A DNA stretch of 64,000 nt from Bacteroidales bacterium (GCA_015493525.1 WGCY01000009.1:83765-147764); one strand, 5' to 3'; numbered from the stretch's first letter, positions 28,658-36,759 are shown. Notes: generated by a model from the letters alone, not told the origin. Numbers and translations: made by a program.

Positions 28658-28694
28658 GTGCTTGCCATCGATAATTATTACCGGCTACGGCAAA

Positions 28695-30050
28695 TCATTT
28701 CTTCTTGTTACGCCGGTTGAAGTTTTTGTCTCCTTTTGTTTGCGGCTTTTTGTACTTTTTCGCTAATTTTCTCCGGTAAGAACCGCCCTGGTTGGTCTTT
28801 TTGTTTTTTTCTTTCTTCTCCTGAACGACAGGCTTTTTGGAACTTCTCCGTGTGTTGCGCGTAATATGAGGGTTCTCGGCAATGTTAGGCCGTTCTTCCG
28901 GAATGAGTTCTTTGGAGATTTCGACTTCTGCCGGAAAATCCACCTGGGGAATTTCGTAATTCATCAGCAGCTCGATGGCAAGTTTTGCTTCTTCCTCTTG
29001 TTCGGTGAAGAACAAAATAGATTTTCCCGGTTGCTTTGCCCGGCCTGTTCGCCCGATTCGATGCATATAGTTTTCGGGAAAAGCAGGTGTGTCAAAATTA
29101 ATCACGTGGGAGATTTCCTCCAGATCTAACCCGCGTGCCATGACATCCGTGGTAACGAGAATTCTGTATTTCCCCTCATCAAAGTTTTGAATGGAGCGAA
29201 TCCTGTAGTTCTGCGATTTGTTAGAATGGATAATGCCTGCTTCCTGGCCATATTTCTCTTCCAGTGTCTCATACAACCTGTCGGCATTTTTTTTGTTGGA
29301 TACAAAAACCAACACCTTTCGGTATTCTTCTTTGTCGTTCAGCAGGTAGGACAACAGGTTTGCTTTGGTTTGGAAATTTTGCACGGAATAACATTGTTGT
29401 TTGATGTTGTCCAACGGTGTTCCGCTTATGGCAATCGAAATTTTAACCGGATGAATAAAAAATTCATCAATCAGGGAATCAATCTCTTCCGTCATCGTCG
29501 CCGAAAACATGATGTTTTGTCTTCGTTCGGGAAGAAGGTCAAAAATATTTGTTAATTGAAAACGGAAACCAAGATCCAGCATGACATCCACTTCATCAAT
29601 TACCAGCTTTTTTATCGCTTTCAGTTGGAGGGCACCATTTAAAGTTAAATCATAAAGCCGTCCCGGTGTGGCCACCAAAATGTCCATTCCTTTGGCTACT
29701 GTTTGCCATTGCGTGTTGATATTTGTCCCTCCGTAAACGCCTGTTACGCGGATATTAACCTGGTTTGCAATACTTTCTATTTTATCCACTGTTTGTAAAA
29801 CCAGCTCGCGTGTGGGAACAAGTACCAAAACCCTCGGGTTGATTTGATTTGAATATTTCAGGTCCTGTAGCAGGGGAAGGGTATAGGCAAACGTTTTTCC
29901 CGTGCCCGTCTGTGCAATGCCTACCATGTCTTTACCGGAAAGGATTACCGGAAAAGCTTCTGACTGGATAGGGGTAGGGCTTTCGAAACCTGTTGTCTCA
30001 AGGGCTTTGCGTAACTGTTTCGACAGCTTGAAATCTTCAAAAGAATGCAT
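28695..30050 (-). CDS. DEAD-box RNA helicase (DEVD variant)
   Basis: 451-aa superfamily 2 helicase. Q-motif and motif I (AQTGTGKT), motif II as DEVD in place of DEAD, motif III SAT, and motif VI HRIGRTGRAKQ are all in order. The C-terminal tail of about 75 residues is very basic (RRSSKKP, RRKLAKKYKKP, RRNKKK), as in helicases that act on rRNA or mRNA. Probable role: ribosome assembly or RNA decay. Monocistronic by context. Confidence 0.92.
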   Translation of the reverse strand: MHSFEDFKLSKQLRKALETTGFESPTPIQSEAFPVILSGKDMVGIAQTGTGKTFAYTLPLLQDLKYSNQINPRVLVLVPTRELVLQTVDKIESIANQVNIRVTGVYGGTNINTQWQTVAKGMDILVATPGRLYDLTLNGALQLKAIKKLVIDEVDVMLDLGFRFQLTNIFDLLPERRQNIMFSATMTEEIDSLIDEFFIHPVKISIAISGTPLDNIKQQCYSVQNFQTKANLLSYLLNDKEEYRKVLVFVSNKKNADRLYETLEEKYGQEAGIIHSNKSQNYRIRSIQNFDEGKYRILVTTDVMARGLDLEEISHVINFDTPAFPENYMHRIGRTGRAKQPGKSILFFTEQEEEAKLAIELLMNYEIPQVDFPAEVEISKELIPEERPNIAENPHITRNTRRSSKKPVVQEKKEKNKKTNQGGSYRRKLAKKYKKPQTKGDKNFNRRNKKK

Positions 30051-30064
30051 AAAATTATTTTTGG

Positions 30065-30072
30065 CAAAGATA
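30065..30072 (-). promoter_or_regulatory. -7 element for the DEAD-box helicase
   Basis: Reads TATCTTTG on the minus strand, 14 bases before the start codon. Confidence 0.5.
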
Positions 30073-30139
30073 AGTTATATAACGATGACAGTTGTTTAGG
30101 TTAATAGAGAAGCTGTTGTCGGCACATTTGAATTTGCTT

Positions 30140-30147
30140 TACTTTTG
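30140..30147 (+). promoter_or_regulatory. -7 element for the TlpA-like gene
   Basis: TACTTTTG, exact TAnnTTTG match, 21 bases before the ATG at 30169. Confidence 0.5.
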
Positions 30148-30168
30148 CTTTTCTTAAAAGGATAATAG

Positions 30169-31572
30169 ATGAAACGTACTTTTTTTGGGTGGCTTTTGCT
30201 GTTGTTAGCAACTGTGGCTTATTCACAGAATGGCTATAAAATCAGGATGAATATCGCAGGCTCCACGGATACTTCTCTTTTGCTGGCTTCCTATTACGGC
30301 AACAAAATCAGGTTGGTGGATACGGCCTTTGCCGGAAAACCGGGCATTTTTGTTTTTGAAGGGGAAAAGCCACTTCCCGGTGGCGTTTATATGGCGGTGA
30401 GCCCGAAAAAAGTGAAACTGTTTGAGTTTCTGGTCAACAAAAACCAGCATTTTAAACTGGTTACCGATACGGCCAACATGGCCATGCACCTGAAAGCGGA
30501 GGGGTCGCCTGAAAACAAGGCTTTTTTTGATTACCTGCAGTACAGCGACCGTGTTTTTCATAAAGCACAAAACCTGGAGCGGCAACTGAAAAAAACGGAT
30601 AAAAATTCGCCGGAAGGCAAAAAACTGCGCAAAGAAATTGCCGCCCTGAAAAAAGAAAACCAACAAAAGCAGCAGGAGCTTATCAAAACGTATCCGGGCC
30701 TGTTCGTATCCAAACTCTTCAGGGCCATGCAGGCCGTACATCCGCCCAGAAACCCGGACAGCAAAGATTCCCTTTTCGCTTATCATTACCTGGTAAAACA
30801 CTACTGGGACAATTTTGACCTGGGCGATCCGCGCTTGCTGCGCAGTCCGGTGTATGACCAAAAACTGAAAACTTATTTTAAGCAGCTGGTCCCTTTTCAG
30901 CCTGATTCGGTAGATAAAGCCATTGACGGGGTGATTGCCCGTGCAAGGCCTTCCCGGGAGTGTGTCAGCTACCTCGTGTGGTATTTTACGGTAGAATACC
31001 AAAACCCGAAATATATGGGCTTCGACAAGGTTTTTGTGCACATGGTGGATCAATATTTTGCCAAAGAACCCATTGCAAATACGTCTCCTTCAGTTTTGAA
31101 ATTGTTGAAAGACCGTGCATCCAAGATACGTCCGTTACTCATCGGAAATCGTGCCCCCGAACTGATTTTGCAGGATACAACCGGGAAGTTTGTATCTTTT
31201 TATGACATCCGTAAGAAGTTTACGCTGCTGTTTTTCTGGGACTACAAATGTCATATTTGTAAACGGCAGCTGGCCGAACTGGTCCCCCTGTATCCCGAAT
31301 TGGAAAAAAGGTATGGTTTGGCTGTTTATGCCGTCAACATAAACCCTGATGTGAAGCAATGGAAAGCCGCCGTACGAAACCGTCATTTACCCTGGATAAA
31401 TGTAAATGGGACACGGCCTGCGAAAGGGAATTCTATCGGGCCTTATGATATCCATGGTACGCCCCAGCTTTTTTTATTGGATAAAGATAAGCATATTATT
31501 GCTAAGCAATTCTCTGTAAACCAGCTGAAGATGATTTTGGATAGTTATTTGGGGAGGCACAAAAGCAAATAA
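30169..31572 (+). CDS. Secreted TlpA-like thioredoxin-fold protein (DUF4369/DUF5106 type)
   Basis: 467 aa with a signal peptide (MKRTFFGWLLLLLATVAYSQ) ending in the common YSQ cleavage site. The N-terminal beta domain (about 20-115) looks like DUF4369. A charged helical segment follows (RQLKKTDKNSPEGKKLRK), then a TlpA/AhpC-TSA thioredoxin domain (about 325-465) with the active site CHIC in FFWDYKCHICKRQ and the cis-Pro loop HGTPQLFLL. Likely a periplasmic or outer-membrane-facing thiol oxidoreductase. Confidence 0.85.
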   Translation: MKRTFFGWLLLLLATVAYSQNGYKIRMNIAGSTDTSLLLASYYGNKIRLVDTAFAGKPGIFVFEGEKPLPGGVYMAVSPKKVKLFEFLVNKNQHFKLVTDTANMAMHLKAEGSPENKAFFDYLQYSDRVFHKAQNLERQLKKTDKNSPEGKKLRKEIAALKKENQQKQQELIKTYPGLFVSKLFRAMQAVHPPRNPDSKDSLFAYHYLVKHYWDNFDLGDPRLLRSPVYDQKLKTYFKQLVPFQPDSVDKAIDGVIARARPSRECVSYLVWYFTVEYQNPKYMGFDKVFVHMVDQYFAKEPIANTSPSVLKLLKDRASKIRPLLIGNRAPELILQDTTGKFVSFYDIRKKFTLLFFWDYKCHICKRQLAELVPLYPELEKRYGLAVYAVNINPDVKQWKAAVRNRHLPWINVNGTRPAKGNSIGPYDIHGTPQLFLLDKDKHIIAKQFSVNQLKMILDSYLGRHKSK

Positions 31573-31595
31573 AAAAACCGGAACAATTCCGGCTT
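31572..31595 (-). terminator. Intrinsic terminator after tRNA-Asp
   Basis: On the minus strand CCGGAA/TTCCGG with a 3-base loop is followed by a run of T. It serves the minus-strand tRNA pair and lies just after the stop codon of the convergent TlpA-like gene. Confidence 0.75.
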
Positions 31596-31600
31596 TCGTG

Positions 31601-31675
31601 TGGGACATACTGGATTCGAACCAGTGACCCCCGCCCTGTCAAGGCGATGCTCTAAACCAACTGAGCTAATGTCCC
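31601..31675 (-). tRNA. tRNA-Asp (GTC)
   Basis: 75-base cloverleaf: acceptor GGGACAT/ATGTCCC, D-stem GCTC/GAGC, anticodon loop TTGTCAA (anticodon GTC), T-stem ACTGG/CCAGT with TTCGAAT. No encoded CCA. The discriminator is A rather than the G73 usual for bacterial tRNA-Asp. Confidence 0.9.
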
Positions 31676-31692
31676 TTATAAAAGAAAAACGG

Positions 31693-31767
31693 TGGGACAT
31701 ATTGGATTCGAACCAATGACCCCTGCTCTGTGAAAGCAATGCTCTAAACCAACTGAGCTAATGTCCC
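31693..31767 (-). tRNA. tRNA-Val (CAC)
   Basis: 75-base cloverleaf with the same acceptor stem, D-arm and variable loop as the neighbouring tRNA-Asp. Anticodon loop TTCACAG (anticodon CAC), T-stem ATTGG/CCAAT, discriminator A, no encoded CCA. It lies 17 bases upstream of tRNA-Asp in the transcription direction. Confidence 0.85.
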
Positions 31768-31869
31768 GTTTTTTAGTTGAACGCCCAAACCTTTCTTTTG
31801 TTTTGGGTCTGCAAAAGTAAAAAAATCTTTGATAAATAATTTCCCTTTTAAAATTTTGTTATCATTTCC

Positions 31870-31877
31870 TATCTTTG
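31870..31877 (+). promoter_or_regulatory. -7 element for the DPP4-like gene
   Basis: TATCTTTG, exact TAnnTTTG match, 18 bases before ATG 31896, with a TTTG about 20 bases upstream as the -33 partner. Confidence 0.55.
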
Positions 31878-31895
31878 GCAAAAAATTAACCTGTG

Positions 31896-34109
31896 ATGAA
31901 AAAAATAACACAACTTGTCCTGGCTGTACTCGTGCTGGGAAGCCAGCTTGCTTTTGCGCAGACTGAAAAGAAAGATGTTAATCTTCGGGATTTGTGGACC
32001 AATTACACGCTTTATCCCAAAACCGTTTCCGGCATAATTTCGCTGAACAACGGAAAACAATACACCGAAATCAAGCATGGCTCTATTGTTGTGTATGATT
32101 ACGCAACCGGCGACTCTGTTACTACGCTGGTGAATGGAAAAGAGCTGGTTCCCGAAGGTAAAAAAACAGCCATCCATATTGGTAATTTCTCGGTAAACAA
32201 AGCGGAAACAAAATTTATCTTTCCCACGCAAACCGAACAAATTTACCGCCATTCCCGCATCTCTTATGATTATATCTGGGATACCCAAACCAAAAAGCTG
32301 ACCCCGCTTTCCGACAAGGGCAAACAACGGCTGGCCGATTTTTCCCCTGATGGTACCAAAGTGGCTTTTGTGAGAGACAACAATATCTTTATAAAAGATT
32401 TACAAACCGGTGTGGAAAAGCAAATTACCTTTGATGGGAAGAAAAACAACATTATCAACGGTACCTGCGACTGGGTGTATGAGGAGGAATTCAGTTTTAC
32501 CAAAGCCTTTTTCTGGTCGCCCGATGGACAAAAAATTGCTTTTTATCATTTCGACGAAAGTAAGGTAAAACAATACACCCTGCCGTTTTATCATGGCAGC
32601 AAAAGTGCTTATCCCGAAGAGTACACCTATAAATATCCGGTAGCGGGGGAGGATAACTCGGTTGTTCAGGTTTATACTTACGATCTGGCTTCGGGCAAAA
32701 CAGTAAAAATGGATGTGGGCAGCAACGCCGACCAGTATATCCCACGGATAAAATGGACATCCAATCCTGATAAACTGACTATCGAACGCCTCAACAGGCT
32801 GCAAAACCACCTGGATATTCTTGTCGCAGATGCTTCTACGGGGATGACAAAAACCATTTATACAGAGGACAACAAATATTACATTGACATAACCGATGAC
32901 CTGACTTTTCTGCCTGATGGAAAACGTTTCCTGATGACTTCCGAAAAAGGAGGCTACAACGCCATTTATTTGTGCAGCATGGAAAGTAAGAAAGAGAAAC
33001 AACTAACCAAAGGCAACTGGGATGTAACGAAAGTTTATGGATATAATCCCCAAAGAAAACTGGTCTATTTTCAGGCAGCAAAGACTTCGCCCCTTGACAG
33101 GGATATTCTTGCCGTGAACCTGAGGGGAAAAATCAGACAGATTTCCACAAAAACAGGAACCAATGCCGGTAACTTCAGCAAGAGTTTCGATTATTACATC
33201 AATACATGGAGTGATGCCAATACGCCACCTTATACTACAGTGAACAATTACAATGGAAAAATCATTCGGGTACTTCAGGATAACTGGGCTTTTGTTAAGA
33301 AAATGCAGGGATACAACCTGAGCAAACAGACGTTTTTTACGCTGCATTCTCCCGAATTCAAACTCCCCGATGGGAAACAGGTAGATTTGAATGCCTGGAT
33401 TATCAAACCGCCGCATTTTGATCCCGACAAAAAATACCCGGTACTTATGTATGTATATGGAGGCCCCGGCATCCAAACGGTGAACAACTCATGGGGGTGG
33501 AGCAACTATTTTTGGTTTCAAATGCTGGCCGAAAAAGGCATTGTTGTTATATCGGTGGATAACCGTGGTACCGGTGCCCGTGGCGAGTTGTTCAAGAAAA
33601 TGACCTATTTACAGTTGGGAAAATATGAAATTGCCGACCAGATGGAAGCCGCACGGCTCATTGGGAAGTTTCCTTATGTGGACAGCACCCGTATCGGGAT
33701 TTTCGGATGGAGCTACGGCGGCTTTATGGCCAGCCTGGCCATCACCAAGGGGGCCAATATCTTCAGTACGGCAGTAGCGGTCGCGCCGGTTACCAACTGG
33801 CGTTTTTACGACAATATCTACACCGAGCGATATATGCGTACCCCGAAAGAAAACCCGGAAGGGTATAAGGAAAATTCACCTTTGCAGTATGTAAAAAATA
33901 TGAAAGGGCACTACCTTTTGATGTTTGGCAGTGGTGACGATAACGTGCACCCCATTAATTCGATGACCATGATATCGACACTTGTTGACAAAAACAAACC
34001 ATTCGAAATGATGGTCTATCCCAACAAAAACCATGGAATTTACGGGGGCAACACGCGCTATTTTCTGTACCATAAAATGACGGATTTCCTGTTGAAGAAC
34101 CTGAAGTAA
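31896..34109 (+). CDS. Dipeptidyl peptidase IV-like S9 serine peptidase
   Basis: 737 aa from ATG 31896; a GTG one codon earlier also opens the frame but the ATG is the natural start. Signal peptide to about residue 21 (LAFAQ). The N-terminal beta-propeller DPPIV domain includes the paired Glu in CDWVYEEEF, the motif that grips the substrate N-terminus in DPP4. The C-terminal alpha/beta hydrolase domain has nucleophile GWSYGG, Asp in GSGDDNVHP and His in NKNHGIYGG. It should release X-Pro dipeptides in the periplasm. Confidence 0.92.
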   Translation: MKKITQLVLAVLVLGSQLAFAQTEKKDVNLRDLWTNYTLYPKTVSGIISLNNGKQYTEIKHGSIVVYDYATGDSVTTLVNGKELVPEGKKTAIHIGNFSVNKAETKFIFPTQTEQIYRHSRISYDYIWDTQTKKLTPLSDKGKQRLADFSPDGTKVAFVRDNNIFIKDLQTGVEKQITFDGKKNNIINGTCDWVYEEEFSFTKAFFWSPDGQKIAFYHFDESKVKQYTLPFYHGSKSAYPEEYTYKYPVAGEDNSVVQVYTYDLASGKTVKMDVGSNADQYIPRIKWTSNPDKLTIERLNRLQNHLDILVADASTGMTKTIYTEDNKYYIDITDDLTFLPDGKRFLMTSEKGGYNAIYLCSMESKKEKQLTKGNWDVTKVYGYNPQRKLVYFQAAKTSPLDRDILAVNLRGKIRQISTKTGTNAGNFSKSFDYYINTWSDANTPPYTTVNNYNGKIIRVLQDNWAFVKKMQGYNLSKQTFFTLHSPEFKLPDGKQVDLNAWIIKPPHFDPDKKYPVLMYVYGGPGIQTVNNSWGWSNYFWFQMLAEKGIVVISVDNRGTGARGELFKKMTYLQLGKYEIADQMEAARLIGKFPYVDSTRIGIFGWSYGGFMASLAITKGANIFSTAVAVAPVTNWRFYDNIYTERYMRTPKENPEGYKENSPLQYVKNMKGHYLLMFGSGDDNVHPINSMTMISTLVDKNKPFEMMVYPNKNHGIYGGNTRYFLYHKMTDFLLKNLK

Positions 34110-34189
34110 ACGGTTGTTTCCCTTTGGGATTTGTGCCGCAGGCATTTTTGTGGAACAATCCGAAAGGCAGCGGTATGGGCTGGAGACTT

Positions 34190-34210
34190 GTCCGCGTTTG
34201 AAACGCGGAC
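34190..34210. repeat. REP-like palindrome 1
   Basis: Near-perfect hairpin GTCCGCGTTT / AAACGCGGAC with a single-base centre, in the gap after the S9 peptidase. Such short palindromes in pairs are typical of REP elements. Confidence 0.55.
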
Positions 34211-34253
34211 GTATTTATCTTTCACATTTGTAATGTATTGAGCTGTGGAAATA

Positions 34254-34276
34254 CCTCCGCGTTACAAACGCGGAGG
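34254..34276. repeat. REP-like palindrome 2
   Basis: CCTCCGCGTT / AACGCGGAGG with a 3-base loop. It shares the CCGCGTT core with palindrome 1, 43 bases away. Confidence 0.55.
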
Positions 34277-34335
34277 AGCTGTGCGTGGATACCTGAAGCG
34301 GGACTTCCAAAATGAAAGGATATGCCGGGAACGGA

Positions 34336-34499
34336 TGCGGCAGGGACAGCAGCGGCAGCCCGGAGAACGGCGGGGCAGGTGAAGCTTATGCGGGCGGTGC
34401 GACAGGGGAGCACCCGACAAGCATTAGCTGAGCGCGCCGCCGGACGAGGACTATAGCGAATGGCCCGTGAAGGCTTGTGGGGTGGCCCGCCCAAAAAAA
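34336..34499 (+). repeat. Conserved intergenic element, diverged copy C
   Basis: Shares ordered blocks with the copies at 53454-53647 and 60888-61079: GCGGCAGGGA, AGCGGCAGC, GCGACAGGGGAGC, ACTATAGCG, GCCCGTGA and a terminal GCCCGCCCA. The middle has diverged. It could be a structured RNA or a transposable-element relic. The 34110-34617 gap (about 500 bases) contains this element and the two REP palindromes, and no gene I can support apart from the rpsU promoter. Confidence 0.55.
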
Positions 34500-34553
34500 T
34501 AAAATCCTGACTGTAATTTGCTGTTTTTTTTCCTTGCCCATTCAAAAATTTTA

Positions 34554-34561
34554 TATTTTTG
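34554..34561 (+). promoter_or_regulatory. -7 element for rpsU
   Basis: TATTTTTG, exact TAnnTTTG match, 56 bases before the rpsU ATG. Confidence 0.5.
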
Positions 34562-34617
34562 CCGCTCAAAGTAATCATTTGATTTATTATTAACTAAAAA
34601 GAAAGTAGGTACTTAAA

Positions 34618-34812
34618 ATGATTATTATTCCTGTAAAAGAGGGCGAAAACATTGACAGAGCCTTGAAACGTTTTAAACGTAAGTTTGAAAAAACGGGTGC
34701 CATGCGCGCACTGCGTGCCGGCCAACGCTACACGAAACCTTCCGTCAAAAGAAGGGAACAGAAGCTGAAGGCTATTTACATCCAACAGCTCCGCCAGGCC
34801 GAACAAGGTTAG
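34618..34812 (+). CDS. rpsU: Ribosomal protein bS21
   Basis: 64-aa small, basic protein (MIIIPVKEGENIDRALKRF, KKRE-rich tail). In Bacteroidota bS21 helps bS18 and bS6 hide the anti-Shine-Dalgarno end of 16S rRNA; rpsR and rpsF are also in this window (52.7-53.3 kb). No strong Shine-Dalgarno is seen before it. First gene of the conserved rpsU-xerC-hpf order. Confidence 0.93.
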   Translation: MIIIPVKEGENIDRALKRFKRKFEKTGAMRALRAGQRYTKPSVKRREQKLKAIYIQQLRQAEQG

Positions 34813-34839
34813 TTAAGCTTTTTTAAGGATTTTCGTAAG

Positions 34840-34891
34840 AAAAAACTTTGATTCAGTGAAAAGATTTTATATCTTTGAATCAAAGTTTTTT
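34840..34891. terminator. Terminator hairpin after rpsU, containing the xerC -7 element
   Basis: Sixteen-base perfect arms (AAAAAACTTTGATTCA and its complement) around a 20-base loop, with A-run before and T-run after. The TATCTTTG -7 element (34870-34877) lies at the loop/right-arm boundary. Confidence 0.75.
34870..34877 (+). promoter_or_regulatory. -7 element for xerC
   Basis: TATCTTTG, exact TAnnTTTG match, 24 bases before ATG 34902 and inside the rpsU terminator hairpin. Confidence 0.5.
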
Positions 34892-34901
34892 TCTTTTATA
34901 T

Positions 34902-35780
34902 ATGAGTGTGAATCAATTTATAAGATACCTGCAGACTGAAAAACGGAGCTCCGTTCACACTGTCCTTGCCTACCAAAAGGATCTCAGGGGCTATGATGCT
35001 TTTTTAAAAGAACAATTTGAGATAGACCGGCCTGAAGAAGCAACCACGGAAATGGTCCGTACGTGGATTGTGGGCCTTATGGACAAGAAGCTCTCTCCCG
35101 GCAGCATTAACCGAAAAATCAGTTCCCTCAAAGCTTTTTATAATTACCTGCTCAAACGGGGTGCCCTTGAGAAAAGCCCCATGCAAAATATCCACAGCCT
35201 GAAAAAGGGAAGCCCATTGCCCGTATATGTTGATGAGGACAAAATGCATACCTTATTAAAAGAGATACTTCCGGGAGATGATTTTGCCTCTGCCCGTGAC
35301 CGGATGGTCCTGTTGGTTTTGTATGCCACAGGTATTCGGCTGAGTGAATTAATCACGCTGAAAGTTTCATCCATAGATTTTGCCGATAACCGATTGAAAG
35401 TTCTCGGTAAAAGAAATAAAGAGCGGATTATTCCGTTTTCTGAAAGTATGAAGGAGGAGATGCTGGCTTATATTGATGTAAAAGAAAAAAAATTCCCCCT
35501 GGCCGGCGATTGGCTGATAGTTACCAACAAAGGGGAAAAGGCTTATCCCAGGCTCATTTACCGTATTGTTCATACGGCCCTTAGCGGTTATACGGCAACA
35601 CGTAAGAGTCCGCATGTGCTCCGGCATACTTTTGCCACCCATTTGTTAAATAACGGTGCTTCGTTAAATGCCATAAAAGATTTGCTGGGGCATGCCGACC
35701 TTTCGTCCACCCAAATATATACCCATACCAGTATAGAAAAGTTAAAATCAATATATTCTCAAGCCCACCCTAGGGCTTAA
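34902..35780 (+). CDS. xerC: Tyrosine recombinase XerC/XerD family
   Basis: 292 aa from ATG 34902, giving the usual MSVNQFIRYLQTEKRSS start. The N-terminal SAM-like DNA-binding domain is followed by the catalytic domain with Arg (ATGIRLSEL), HVLRHTFATHLL (H-x-x-R) and the Tyr in LSSTQIYTHTS. It resolves chromosome dimers at dif. Its place between rpsU and hpf is the normal housekeeping position in Bacteroidota, so it is not taken as an island integrase. Confidence 0.92.
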   Translation: MSVNQFIRYLQTEKRSSVHTVLAYQKDLRGYDAFLKEQFEIDRPEEATTEMVRTWIVGLMDKKLSPGSINRKISSLKAFYNYLLKRGALEKSPMQNIHSLKKGSPLPVYVDEDKMHTLLKEILPGDDFASARDRMVLLVLYATGIRLSELITLKVSSIDFADNRLKVLGKRNKERIIPFSESMKEEMLAYIDVKEKKFPLAGDWLIVTNKGEKAYPRLIYRIVHTALSGYTATRKSPHVLRHTFATHLLNNGASLNAIKDLLGHADLSSTQIYTHTSIEKLKSIYSQAHPRA

Positions 35781-35787
35781 TTAAAAA

Positions 35788-35794
35788 AAGGAGG
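35788..35794 (+). promoter_or_regulatory. Strong Shine-Dalgarno of hpf
   Basis: AAGGAGG six bases before the hpf ATG. This is unusual here, since most genes in the window have no such site. Confidence 0.75.
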
Positions 35795-35800
35795 TTAATT

Positions 35801-36097
35801 ATGAAAGTTAATGTAAAGTCGGTACGTTTCCGGGCAGACCAGAAGCTGGAAGACTTCATCGAAAGGAAGCTGCAAAAGTTTTTTGGGTTTCACGAACAAA
35901 TTTTAGATGCCGATGTGGTGTTGAAATTGGACAACAACGAAACCAGGGAAAACAAAATTGCAGAAATTCGCCTTGCACTGAAAGGTGAGGAATTGTTTGC
36001 GAAGAAACAAAGTAAGGCTTTTGAAGAGTCTGTTGACCAGGCAATTGATGCCTTAAAAAAGCAAATTGACAAGTACAAAGAAAAGTTTAAGAAATAA
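35801..36097 (+). CDS. hpf: Ribosome hibernation promoting factor, short form
   Basis: 98-aa HPF/RaiA-type protein (MKVNVKSVRFRADQKLEDFI, LKLDNNETRENKIAEIRL, DQAIDALKKQIDKYKEKFKK). It has only the N-terminal ribosome-binding domain, so it is the short form, which binds between the 30S head and body to inactivate ribosomes. It follows xerC by 20 bases and carries a strong Shine-Dalgarno. A hairpin terminator follows. Confidence 0.92.
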   Translation: MKVNVKSVRFRADQKLEDFIERKLQKFFGFHEQILDADVVLKLDNNETRENKIAEIRLALKGEELFAKKQSKAFEESVDQAIDALKKQIDKYKEKFKK

Positions 36098-36151
36098 AAT
36101 TTAAAGTTTTTAAAAAATAGTTTGGTTATTACAACTAAACATTCTATTTTT

Positions 36152-36184
36152 GCAGACCTTTTTGAGAAGAGGTCTGCTTTTTTT
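36152..36184 (+). terminator. Intrinsic terminator after hpf
   Basis: GCAGACC/GGTCTGC stem with a 12-base loop and seven T. The sequence directly before it (TATTTTTG, 36145-36152) also fits a -7 element. Confidence 0.8.
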
Positions 36185-36248
36185 GTAGAACGTTCTGAAA
36201 GTACTGCTAACAAAGCAAACAAACTGAGGAGGGGCAACGAATAAAACT

Positions 36249-36322
36249 GCCAGCATAGCTCAGTTGGCCAGAGCAGCTGATTTGTAATCAGCCGGTCGGG
36301 GGTTCGAATCCCTCTGCTGGCT
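36249..36322 (+). tRNA. tRNA-Thr (TGT)
   Basis: Acceptor GCCAGCA/TGCTGGC, anticodon loop TTTGTAA (TGT), T-arm GGGGGTTCGAATCCCTC; discriminator T. First of four tRNAs upstream of tuf. Confidence 0.92.
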
Positions 36323-36349
36323 CAGTTCATTAACATTTTGAAATTAAAC

Positions 36350-36434
36350 GGGGGGATACCGAAGCGGTCAAACGGGGCAGACTGTAAATCTGTTGGCTTA
36401 GCCTTCGGAGGTTCGAATCCTCCTCCCCCCACCA
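36350..36434 (+). tRNA. tRNA-Tyr (GTA)
   Basis: Class II tRNA with long variable arm; acceptor GGGGGGA/TCCCCCC, anticodon GTA within ACTGTAAATC, discriminator A and an encoded CCA at 36432-36434. Confidence 0.92.
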
Positions 36435-36439
36435 GAGTA

Positions 36440-36536
36440 AGGAAAAAGAGAAAAGGAAAAAGTAAAAAGTAAAAAGTAAAAAGGGAAACCAATACTTCTT
36501 TAAATTTTTAACTTTAAACTTTTAACTTTAAACCTG
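36440..36536. repeat. Low-complexity tandem words between tRNA genes
   Basis: Repeats of AAAAAGT followed by repeats of TTTAAACTTTTAACT-type words. No gene or hairpin of note; probably slippage-derived spacer. Confidence 0.6.
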
Positions 36537-36540
36537 ACAA

Positions 36541-36613
36541 GCGGGAGTAGCTCATCTGGTAGAGCGACAGCCTTCCAAGCTGTAGGTGGCCGGTTCGAGC
36601 CCGGTTTCCCGCT
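36541..36613 (+). tRNA. tRNA-Gly (TCC)
   Basis: Acceptor GCGGGAG/TTCCCGC, anticodon loop CTTCCAA (TCC), T-loop TTCGAGC, discriminator T. Confidence 0.92.
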
Positions 36614-36621
36614 CTGGTTTT

Positions 36622-36693
36622 GCCGGGGTAGCTCAGGGGTAGAGCACTTCCTTGGTAAGGAAGGGGTCACGAGTTCAATTCTCGTCCTCGGCT
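36622..36693 (+). tRNA. tRNA-Thr (GGT)
   Basis: Acceptor GCCGGGG/CCTCGGC (one G-T pair), anticodon loop TTGGTAA (GGT), T-loop TTCAATT, discriminator T. Last tRNA before tuf. Confidence 0.92.
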
Positions 36694-36759
36694 CTGAAGA
36701 GAAGAAATAGAATAGAAGTAAAGTAATAAAACAAACATTAATCTTTTAACATTTTTAAT

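Noticed and set aside
34902..35780. Tyrosine recombinase near a tRNA cluster as an island or integron integrase
   Set aside because: The rpsU-xerC-hpf order is a housekeeping arrangement, and no attachment-site repeats or foreign genes follow at the tRNAs.
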